Assembly: GCA_013695075.1 (NCBI GenBank)
Contig: JACDBE010000117.1
Span: 1-12,805, forward strand
Reading direction: 5' to 3'
Length of the DNA stretch: 12,805 nt
From: Acidimicrobiia bacterium
GTDB lineage: Bacteria; Actinomycetota; Acidimicrobiia; Spongiisociales; UBA5794
A model generated the notes under the pieces. That model was given only the letters and a program-made list of their open reading frames with translations, searched no databases and was not told the DNA's origin. Position numbers and translations under genes: made by a program. This document shows positions 5,774 through 12,278 of the stretch, in pieces. Position 1 is the first letter of the stretch. Each line of letters starts with the position of its first letter.

Positions 5774-6948
5774 CCTCCTGGCCACCGACCCTGCCCCGTC
5801 CGGTGGCGCTGACCGCCGCCGAGCTCGACGACTACGCCGCCGTGCGCAAGCTCAGCCGGCAACGGCTGGCCGGGGTGGCCGCGGCCGGGACCCCGGGTCG
5901 GCTCGACCGGGCGCTGGTCGGCGCCCTGGCAGACGTCGGGCTGGTCGGGCGCCTGTTCCCCGCCAGCCACGGCGGCAGCCTGCCCGGGGAGGTTTCGGCG
6001 TTCACCCTGTGCCTACTGCGGGAAGCGGTGGCTGCCGAATCCCCCGAGGCGGAGACCGCCCTGGCGATGCAGGGTCTGGGCGCGTACCCGGTGCTGCGCG
6101 CTGCCCGTCCCGAGATCGCGGCGCGGTGGATCCCCCCCATCGCCAGGGGCGAGGCGGTGCCGGCCTTCGCCCTCACCGAACCTGGTGCCGGTTCCGATGC
6201 GGCCGCCCTCGAGCTGGCCGCAGAGGCGGACGGCGACGGCTGGCGCCTCACCGGGGAGAAGACCTGGATCTCCAACGCCCCCGAGGCCGACGTGGCCACC
6301 GTGTTCGCCCGGACCACCCCCGGCGCCGGTGCCGCCGGGGTCACCGCCTTCGCCGTCCCCGGCGACTCCCCGGGTCTGGGCGGCCGTTCCCTCGACCTGG
6401 TGGCCCCCCACCCGGTGGGAACCCTCACCTTCGACGGGGTGTTCGTCCCCGGCGACCATCTCCTCGGCGAGGTGGACCGGGGCTTCGCCGTGGCCATGAG
6501 CACCCTCGACCTGTTCCGGCCGTCGGTGGGCGCCTTCGCCGTGGGGATGGCGCAGGCGGCGTTGGAGGCGGCCATCGACCACGCCGGATCCCGCCAGGCG
6601 TTCGGCGGCCCGCTCCACCGGCTGCAGGCGGTAGCGCACAAGCTGGCGGACATGGCCACCTCGATCCACGCCGCCCGGCTGGTGGTGTACGACGCCGCCC
6701 GCGCCTTCGACACCGGCGCCGAGCCGCTGACGATCCGGGCATCGATGGCCAAGCTGGTCGCCACCGAAACGGCGCAACGCGTGATCGACGACGCCATCCA
6801 GATCCACGGTGCCCGGGCCCTGGAGCGAGGCCACCTGCTGGAACGGCTCTACCGCGACGTGCGGGCTCCCCGCATCTACGAGGGTGCCTCCGAGGTGCAG
6901 CGCACCATCATCGCCCGGCGGCTATACCCAAGAATCGGCAAACTTTGA
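5770..6948 (+). CDS. Acyl-CoA dehydrogenase family protein
   Basis: A 392-residue acyl-CoA dehydrogenase of usual length. Signatures: FALTEPGAGSD (133-143), GEKTWISNA (162-170), the substrate/FAD segment RQAFGGPLHRLQAVAHKLADM (275-295), and IHGARALERGHLLERLYRDVRAPRIYEG with the likely catalytic base Glu371 (IYEGASEVQ). The start is GTG 5770, overlapping the stop of the preceding fusion gene (GTGA); the longer frame from 5617 lies within that gene and is rejected. No good ribosome-binding site is seen, so translation probably depends on coupling. It would introduce or act on a C=C bond in the alicyclic CoA ester made by the upstream flavoprotein. The stop codon lies inside the left arm of the terminator palindrome at 6940-6988. 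The generic family is certain; the substrate is inferred from context. Confidence 0.93.
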   Translation: MTSWPPTLPRPVALTAAELDDYAAVRKLSRQRLAGVAAAGTPGRLDRALVGALADVGLVGRLFPASHGGSLPGEVSAFTLCLLREAVAAESPEAETALAMQGLGAYPVLRAARPEIAARWIPPIARGEAVPAFALTEPGAGSDAAALELAAEADGDGWRLTGEKTWISNAPEADVATVFARTTPGAGAAGVTAFAVPGDSPGLGGRSLDLVAPHPVGTLTFDGVFVPGDHLLGEVDRGFAVAMSTLDLFRPSVGAFAVGMAQAALEAAIDHAGSRQAFGGPLHRLQAVAHKLADMATSIHAARLVVYDAARAFDTGAEPLTIRASMAKLVATETAQRVIDDAIQIHGARALERGHLLERLYRDVRAPRIYEGASEVQRTIIARRLYPRIGKL

Positions 6949-6988
6949 GCGATTTCCATCGCATTGCGATGGAAATCGCTCAAAGTTT
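6940..6988. terminator. Perfect 23-bp palindromic bidirectional terminator containing both stop codons
   Basis: Arms 6940-6962 and 6966-6988 are exact reverse complements with a 3-nt ATT loop. Each arm begins AAACTTTGA when read 5'->3' from its own gene, so the arms supply the last codons and TGA stop of both convergent genes: the acyl-CoA dehydrogenase (stop 6946-6948) and the CoA ligase (minus-strand stop 6982-6980). Transcripts from either side would end in a very stable stem followed by a short U run (GTTT). Confidence 0.85.
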
Positions 6989-8551
6989 CTTGATTTGGGC
7001 CCTGAGGGCGGCGCGGTCGATCTTACCCAGGTGGGTCCTGGGGAAGTCGTCGACCAGCACCACCTGACGGGGATGCTTGTACGGCTCGAGGCGGGCCAGC
7101 ACGTGGTCGATCAACTCCGCCTCCAGCCCGGGGCGAGGTTGGGCCGGGATGACGAAGGCCACCGGTTTCACCAGCCCGGTGGCGTCGCCGACCCCCACCA
7201 CCACGCATTGCGCCACCGCCTCGTGGCTCAGCAGGCAGCTCTCAACCTCCTGGGGCGCCAGCCACCGACCCGAGACCTTGAGGGCCTCGTCCGCCCGGCC
7301 GTGGTGCTCCAGGTACCCGTCCTCGTCGTAGCGGACCAGGTCGCTGCCGGCCACCCACTCGCCGCGGAACGTCTCCATGGTCCGCGGTAGGTCGCGCCAG
7401 TAGCCCCACGCCCGTGATCCGCCCCGCACCCACAGCCGGCCGATGTCGCCGGTGGGGACCGGGTTGCCGTCATCGTCGCACACCCGCACCTCGAAGCCGG
7501 CTACCGGTTTGCCCAGCGTCCCCGGGCGGACGTCGCCGAGGCGGTTGGAGACGAAGATGTGCCACATCTCGGCGGTGCCCAACCCGTCCAGCAGCTCCAC
7601 CCCATAGGTGTCCTTCCACCGGTGGTACAGCTCCACCGGCAGCGCCTCCCCGGCGGAGGTGGCGAAGCGGATGCCGGACAGGTCGGCGCGGCGAGCCACC
7701 GGGTCGGCCAGCATCCGCCCCATCATGGTGGGGACGGTGATGAGGATGGTGGGCCGGTGCCGGGCGATGTGGGCGGTGAGCGACGCCACCGTGGTTGGCT
7801 CGGGGAACAGCACCGCCGAGGCGCCCACCGAGAACGGGAAGAACAGGTTGGAGCCGGTGGCGTACCCGAAGATCAGCTTGGGCACCGACACCGTGATGTC
7901 GTCTGCGGTGTACCCCAGGGTCTCCTGGGCGTAGCGCAGGGTGGTGTTGAGGAACGAGCCGTGGGTCTGCACCACCGCCTTGGGCACCCCGGTGGTGCCC
8001 CCGCTAAAGAGCCACAGCGCCGGATCGTCACGGTGGGTGGGGGCCGCCGATACCGAGGCATCGACCTCGAGACCGGTGGCGGGCACCGACAACAAGGCCG
8101 GTACCGCCGACGAGGCGGCCACGGCGCCGGCCACCACCTTGTCCAGCCTGTCCTGGTGAACCACGGCCTGGGGTTGGGCCAGGTCGAGGATCTCGGCGAT
8201 CCGGTCCGCCGCCAGCTCCGGGTTGACCATCACCACCACGGCCGCCAGCTTGAGCGCCCCGAACAGGGCCCCCACAAAATCGGTACCGTCGTCGAGGAGT
8301 AGCACCACCCGGTCCTCACGGTGCACTCCCAGCTCCCGCAGGGCGGCGGCGTACCCCCCGGCGAGACGCTCCACCTGGTTGTAGGTCTGGGTGCGGTCGG
8401 GGAGGCGCAGGGCGATGCGATCGCCGCCACCACAAGCGATCCGGTCCGCCAGGAAGGCGTCGGCGATGTTGACCCATTCCGGGACCGAGTCGACACGGGC
8501 GGTCACGGCGGCGATCCTGTCCTTGTTGCCGAGGCGAGCGGGCCGGGTCAT
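6980..8551 (-). CDS. 2-aminobenzoate (anthranilate)-CoA ligase / benzoate-CoA ligase family
   Basis: A 523-residue AMP-forming acyl-CoA ligase of the adenylate-forming superfamily. Visible motifs are the P-loop-like SGGTTGVPK (183-191), DGLGTAEM (322-329), GRADEALKVSGRW (418-430) and the C-terminal THLGKIDR with the catalytic Lys510. The N-terminal WVNIADAFLADRIACGGGDRIAL and the order IFGYATGSNLFFPF resemble benzoate/2-aminobenzoate-CoA ligases. With kynureninase on one side and a 2-aminobenzoyl-CoA monooxygenase/reductase on the other, anthranilate is the likely substrate: ATP + anthranilate + CoA -> 2-aminobenzoyl-CoA + AMP + PPi. Start choice is uncertain: ATG 8551 has no Shine-Dalgarno, while an in-frame GTG at 8506 has AGGA 8 nt upstream and would drop 15 residues. 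The open frame reaching 9712 is antisense to TDO and is rejected. Benzoate itself is the main alternative substrate. Confidence 0.9.
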   Translation of the reverse strand: MTRPARLGNKDRIAAVTARVDSVPEWVNIADAFLADRIACGGGDRIALRLPDRTQTYNQVERLAGGYAAALRELGVHREDRVVLLLDDGTDFVGALFGALKLAAVVVMVNPELAADRIAEILDLAQPQAVVHQDRLDKVVAGAVAASSAVPALLSVPATGLEVDASVSAAPTHRDDPALWLFSGGTTGVPKAVVQTHGSFLNTTLRYAQETLGYTADDITVSVPKLIFGYATGSNLFFPFSVGASAVLFPEPTTVASLTAHIARHRPTILITVPTMMGRMLADPVARRADLSGIRFATSAGEALPVELYHRWKDTYGVELLDGLGTAEMWHIFVSNRLGDVRPGTLGKPVAGFEVRVCDDDGNPVPTGDIGRLWVRGGSRAWGYWRDLPRTMETFRGEWVAGSDLVRYDEDGYLEHHGRADEALKVSGRWLAPQEVESCLLSHEAVAQCVVVGVGDATGLVKPVAFVIPAQPRPGLEAELIDHVLARLEPYKHPRQVVLVDDFPRTHLGKIDRAALRAQIKKL

Positions 8552-8555
8552 GATA
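8550..8555 (-). promoter_or_regulatory. Candidate -10 box for the CoA ligase gene
   Basis: On the minus strand TATCAT fits TANNNT. If used, transcription would start near 8543, downstream of the ATG at 8551, and translation would have to begin at the GTG at 8506, which has AAGGACAGGA upstream. This supports the shorter ligase start but is weak evidence; no -35 box was found. Confidence 0.25.
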
Positions 8556-8562
8556 CGGATAG

Positions 8563-8582
8563 GACCGATCGGGCGGCCGGTC
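8563..8582. promoter_or_regulatory. Imperfect palindrome in the divergent ligase/TDO gap, candidate operator
   Basis: GACCG and CGGTC are spaced by 10 nt, forming a 20-bp dyad with 7 of 10 matching half-site positions in the 87-bp divergent promoter region. It could bind a regulator controlling both the ligase and the TDO operon. In such GC-rich DNA this match may be chance. Confidence 0.2.
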
Positions 8583-8638
8583 GCTGGGGGAGGGACCGCA
8601 CCCGAACCGGCGAGGCAGACGGCCGAGAGGATCTGTGG

Positions 8639-9748
8639 ATGAGCGAAGGGCCCGTCTACTACCACGAGTACCTGCAGCTGGACCGGCTGCTCGACGCTCA
8701 GCGCCCCCTGTCGGTGGAGCGGGGACGCCCCGCCCACGACGAGCTGCTGTTCATCATCGTCCACCAGGCGTACGAGCTGTGGTTCCGCCAGATCCTCCAC
8801 GAGCTGGAGTCGGTGCTGGCGGTCTTTGCCCAGCCCACCGTCCCCGAGCGGAGCATGGGGCGGGTGGTGGCACATCTGGAGCGGATCCACGCCATCCAGC
8901 GGATCATGCTCGACCATCTCGACGTGCTGGAGACGATGACCCCGCTCGACTTCCTCGAGTTTCGCGACCTGCTGGTGCCCGCCTCGGGCTTCCAGAGCCT
9001 CCAGTTCCGGCTCATCGAGAATTTGCTCGGGCTCGATCCGGAGCGTCGGCTGCCCATCAACGACGCCCCCTATCTCACCCGGTTCAGCGACGATCACCGG
9101 GCTCTGCTGGAGGCCTCGCAGCGCCGCCCCAGCCTGTTCGACCTGGTGGAGGCCTGGCTGGAGCGCACCCCCTTCCTCGAGGTGGGGGAGTACGCCTTCT
9201 GGGCGTCGTACCGGGGCACCGTCGACGCTGTCCTCGCCGCCGACCGAGCCCTGATCGAGGCCAACCCCAACCTCACCGAGGAGGGCCGCAAGGAGCAGCT
9301 GGTGCGGTTCGACGCCACTGCCGCCACCTATGCATCGCTGTTCGACGACGACGCCTACGCCGAACTCCAGGCGCAGGGCGAGCGGCGGATGAGCCGCACC
9401 GCCTTCCTCGCCGCCCTGCTCATCAACCTGTACCGCGACGAGCCCATCCTGCAGCTTCCCTTCCGCGTGCTGCAATCGCTGATGGACGTCGACGAGGGGT
9501 TCACCGCCTGGCGGGACCGCCACGCCCTGATGGTGATCCGCATGATCGGGGCCAAGATCGGCACCGGCGGCACCAGCGGGCACGACTACCTGAAGGACAC
9601 CGCTCGTGCCCATCGGGTGTGGGCCGACCTGTTCGACCTGGCCACCTACTACGTTCCGCGCTCGCTGCTCCCCGAGCTGCCGGCATCGGTAGCCAGGGTG
9701 ATGCGCTTCCATCTCGACGTCGCCGCCGGAGGTGACCCCACCCCGTGA
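8639..9748 (+). CDS. kynA: Tryptophan 2,3-dioxygenase
   Basis: A 369-residue heme dioxygenase converting L-tryptophan to N-formylkynurenine. Hallmarks: HDELLFIIVHQAYELWFRQ (33-51) with the distal His42 (Xanthomonas His55 equivalent); RIHAIQRIMLDHLDVLETM; the substrate-binding PASGFQSLQFR with Arg124; WRDRH with the probable heme ligand His295; and the family signature GTGGTSGHDYLK (308-319). It is longer than many bacterial TDOs of about 280-300 residues, because a middle segment (about 150-250) is extended, as in eukaryotic and actinobacterial forms. The ATG at 8639 has GAGAGG at 8625-8630, 8 nt upstream; the frame extending to 8321 overlaps the ligase gene and is rejected. It starts an operon with kynureninase (GTGA overlap) and trpB2, divergent from the CoA ligase. 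Identification is firm. Confidence 0.96.
   Translation: MSEGPVYYHEYLQLDRLLDAQRPLSVERGRPAHDELLFIIVHQAYELWFRQILHELESVLAVFAQPTVPERSMGRVVAHLERIHAIQRIMLDHLDVLETMTPLDFLEFRDLLVPASGFQSLQFRLIENLLGLDPERRLPINDAPYLTRFSDDHRALLEASQRRPSLFDLVEAWLERTPFLEVGEYAFWASYRGTVDAVLAADRALIEANPNLTEEGRKEQLVRFDATAATYASLFDDDAYAELQAQGERRMSRTAFLAALLINLYRDEPILQLPFRVLQSLMDVDEGFTAWRDRHALMVIRMIGAKIGTGGTSGHDYLKDTARAHRVWADLFDLATYYVPRSLLPELPASVARVMRFHLDVAAGGDPTP
9728..9735 (+). promoter_or_regulatory. Strong Shine-Dalgarno for the kynureninase gene
   Basis: GGAGGTGA is an 8-nt perfect match to the anti-Shine-Dalgarno and lies 9 nt before the GTG at 9745, inside the end of the TDO gene. It decides the kynureninase start at that GTG. 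Confidence 0.75.
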
Positions 9749-10917
9749 GCCATGCCCAGCTGTTCTCCCGGTTCCTCGGCGACGGCCGCATGCACTTTGC
9801 CGCCCACAGCCACCATCCGTGGCCGGACGTCACCTTCGACGCCCACCGCCAGGCGTGGCTCGATGCCGCCGAGTCGATCGACGACAAGTGGCAGCGGGTC
9901 ATGGAGGAGGTCGTTCCCGAGGCGCAGGGCCATATCACCCGGCAGCTAGGGCTCCCCGACCCGGGCACCATCGCCTTCGCCCCCAATACCCATGAGCTGG
10001 TGAACCGGCTGGCGTCGGCGTTGCCGTCGCCGATCAGGATCCTCACCACCGATGGCGAATTCCACAGCTTCCGCCGCCAAGGGGCGCGCTGGGAGGAAAC
10101 CCGTCGGGCCGCCGTCACCCGCATCCCGGTGGAGCCGTTCGACACCTTCCCCTACCGGTTCCTCGCCGCCGCCGAGGCACGGGAGCACGACCTCACCTAT
10201 CTCAGCCAGGTCTTCTTCGACTCGGGGTACGCCGTGTCCGACCTGGCGGGAATGGTTCTGTCCTTGCCACTTGACGGAGAGATCGTCATCGACGGCTACC
10301 ACGGGTTCATGGCCGTCCCCACCCTCCTGGGTCCGGTGGCGGGACGGGTCTTCTACCTGGCGGGGGGCTACAAGTACGCCATGGCCGGTGAGGGGGCCTG
10401 CTTCATGCACTGCCCCGAGGGGCGGGTGCGGCGACCGGTGGACACCGGGTGGTATGCCGAGTTCGACCAGCTGGAGGGCGACGCCGGCACCGTCGGCTAC
10501 CCCACCGACGCCGGGCGGTTCTGGGGTGCCACCTTCGATCCGTCGGGGCTTTACCGCTTCAACGCCGTGCAGCGGCTGCTCGACGAACGGGGCATCACCG
10601 TGGCCGCAATCCACGCCCACGTCGAGGACCTGCAGCGCCGGTTCCTCGCCGCCGGCGCCGATGCCGGTCTCGATCTCGGCGAGCTGATCCCGGAGGCGGG
10701 TTCGTTCGCGGTGCGGGGCCACTTCCTCACGTTCCGCGGACCGCAGGCGGCAGGACTGGCGGCGGCCCTGGCGCAGCGGGGGGTGACCGTCGACCGGCGG
10801 GCCGATCGACTCCGCATCGGCTTCGGCATCTATCACTCCCCCCAGGACGTCGAACGACTGGTCGACGTCCTCGACGACATCACAACCACGACCGACCCCA
10901 AGGAGGCGGCGCGATGA
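9745..10917 (+). CDS. kynU: Kynureninase-like PLP-dependent class V aminotransferase-fold enzyme
   Basis: A 390-residue fold-type I PLP enzyme. The Schiff-base Lys is Lys210 in YLAGGYKYAMAGEGACFMH (204-222). The PLP-contacting DxxH pair is Asp183/His186 in VIDGYHGF. APNTHELVNRLASAL (79-93) is the phosphate-binding N-terminal helix region, and RFWGATFDPSGLYRFNAV (258-275) corresponds to the kynureninase RFxxGTP-type segment. Typical kynureninases read YKYLNGGPG at the lysine, so this is a divergent member, but its place directly behind TDO with a 4-nt overlap makes hydrolysis of L-kynurenine to anthranilate plus L-alanine the best call. No kynurenine 3-monooxygenase gene is nearby, so unhydroxylated kynurenine is the expected substrate. 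Start at GTG 9745 is set by the strong Shine-Dalgarno at 9728-9735. Alternative: a cysteine-desulfurase-like or other class V lyase. Confidence 0.82.
   Translation: MSHAQLFSRFLGDGRMHFAAHSHHPWPDVTFDAHRQAWLDAAESIDDKWQRVMEEVVPEAQGHITRQLGLPDPGTIAFAPNTHELVNRLASALPSPIRILTTDGEFHSFRRQGARWEETRRAAVTRIPVEPFDTFPYRFLAAAEAREHDLTYLSQVFFDSGYAVSDLAGMVLSLPLDGEIVIDGYHGFMAVPTLLGPVAGRVFYLAGGYKYAMAGEGACFMHCPEGRVRRPVDTGWYAEFDQLEGDAGTVGYPTDAGRFWGATFDPSGLYRFNAVQRLLDERGITVAAIHAHVEDLQRRFLAAGADAGLDLGELIPEAGSFAVRGHFLTFRGPQAAGLAAALAQRGVTVDRRADRLRIGFGIYHSPQDVERLVDVLDDITTTTDPKEAAR
10900..10906 (+). promoter_or_regulatory. Strong Shine-Dalgarno for trpB2
   Basis: AAGGAGG lies 7 nt before the ATG at 10914, inside the end of the kynureninase gene. 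It fixes the TrpB2 start; the open frame reaching back to 10449 is a shadow within kynureninase. Confidence 0.8.
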
Positions 10918-12278
10918 GCGACTTGACCAAGGTGCTGCTCGACGAGGCGGACATGCCCACCCAGTGGTACAACCTGGTGGCCGATCTGCCGCAGCCGCCG
11001 CCACCGGTGCTGCACCCGGGAACTCACCAACCGGTGGGACCCGACGACCTGGCGCCGCTGTTCCCCATGGCGCTCATCGGCCAGGAGGTCACCGCCGAGC
11101 GCCATGTCGACATCCCCGGGGCCATCCTCGACATCTACCGGTTGTGGAGGCCGTCCCCGCTGTACCGCGCCCGGCGGCTGGAGCGGCTGCTCGACACCCC
11201 CGCCCGCATCTATTACAAGTACGAAGGGGTCAGCCCCGCCGGCTCGCATAAGACGAACACGGCGGTGGCGCAGGCCTACTACAACGCCGAGGAGGGGGTG
11301 CGCAAGCTCACCTCCGAAACGGGTGCCGGGCAGTGGGGGAGCGCCCTGGCGTTCGCCTGCGCCCAATTCGGTGTGGAATGCGAGATCTGGCAGGTGCGGG
11401 CTTCATACGACCAGAAGCCGTATCGCAAGACGATGATGGAGGTGTGGGGGGCCACGGTCCACCCCAGCCCCTCGGAGGTCACCGAGGCGGGGCGCAGTGT
11501 CCTCGCCAAGGACTCCGCCAGCCCCGGATCGCTGGGAATCGCCATCAGCGAGGCGGTGGAGATGGCCGCCGGAGCCCCGGACACCAAGTACTCGCTGGGC
11601 AGCGTGCTCAATCACGTGCTGTTGCATCAGACGATCATCGGCGAGGAGGCGCTGCTCCAGCTGGCGAAGGTCGGCGAGACGCCCGACGTCATCTACGGCT
11701 GCACCGGCGGCGGCTCGAACTTCGGCGGCCTGTCGTTCCCGTTCCTGCGCGAGAAGCTCGCGGGCAACAACGATGTCCGCATCGTCGCGGTGGAGCCGTC
11801 CGCCTGCCCGTCGCTGACCCGCGGCCGGTACACCTACGACTACGGCGACACGGCCGGCCTCACCCCGCTGATGAAGATGCACACGCTGGGGCACGACTTC
11901 ATCCCGGACCCGATCCACGCCGGCGGGCTGCGCTACCACGGCATGTCGCCGCTGATGTCGCACGTCTACGAGCTGGGACTGATCGAAGCGGTCGCGAAGA
12001 ACCAGATGGAGTGCTTCGACGCCGGGGTCCGCTTCGCGCGGACCGAGGGCATCGTCCCTGCGCCCGAGCCGACCCACGCCGTCGCCGCGTGCATCGAGGA
12101 GGCGCTGCGCTGCCGCGAAGCAGGCGAGGAGAAGGTCATTCTCACCGCCCTCTGCGGCCACGGGCACTTCGACATGGGCGCCTACGACCGCTACTTCGCG
12201 GGCGACCTGACCGACTACGACTACCCGGAGGAGAAGGTCGACCAGGCCCTCACCCGGCTGCCGGACTTCGAGGTCTAG
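10914..12278 (+). CDS. trpB: TrpB2-type tryptophan synthase beta chain
   Basis: A 454-residue PLP enzyme of fold type II. It is longer than TrpB1 (about 400 residues) and has the TrpB2 layout: an N-terminal extension with WYNLVADLP, RPSPLYRARRLERLL (79-93), the PLP lysine Lys113 in SPAGSHKTN, ETGAGQWGSALA (135-146), and the phosphate-binding loop CTGGGSNFGG (263-272). TrpB2 condenses indole with serine, or phosphoserine in some archaea, usually without a TrpA partner. No trpA is adjacent. The ATG at 10914 overlaps the kynureninase stop (ATGA) and has AAGGAGG upstream. Its presence at the end of a tryptophan-degrading operon is odd: it could salvage indole, act as a serine/threonine deaminase, or do a new PLP reaction. 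Codon usage changes abruptly at about codon 242 (near 11640); see findings. Confidence 0.93.
   Translation: MSDLTKVLLDEADMPTQWYNLVADLPQPPPPVLHPGTHQPVGPDDLAPLFPMALIGQEVTAERHVDIPGAILDIYRLWRPSPLYRARRLERLLDTPARIYYKYEGVSPAGSHKTNTAVAQAYYNAEEGVRKLTSETGAGQWGSALAFACAQFGVECEIWQVRASYDQKPYRKTMMEVWGATVHPSPSEVTEAGRSVLAKDSASPGSLGIAISEAVEMAAGAPDTKYSLGSVLNHVLLHQTIIGEEALLQLAKVGETPDVIYGCTGGGSNFGGLSFPFLREKLAGNNDVRIVAVEPSACPSLTRGRYTYDYGDTAGLTPLMKMHTLGHDFIPDPIHAGGLRYHGMSPLMSHVYELGLIEAVAKNQMECFDAGVRFARTEGIVPAPEPTHAVAACIEEALRCREAGEEKVILTALCGHGHFDMGAYDRYFAGDLTDYDYPEEKVDQALTRLPDFEV

Noticed and set aside
6009..7067. 352-codon plus-strand frame overlapping the acyl-CoA dehydrogenase
   Set aside because: Frame-shifted shadow of the dehydrogenase, Arg/Gly/Pro-rich and crossing the terminator palindrome.
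8552..9712. Upstream extension of the CoA ligase frame on the minus strand
   Set aside because: It is antisense to the TDO gene, whose motifs are unmistakable; the extension is rich in Gly/His/Glu shadow sequence.
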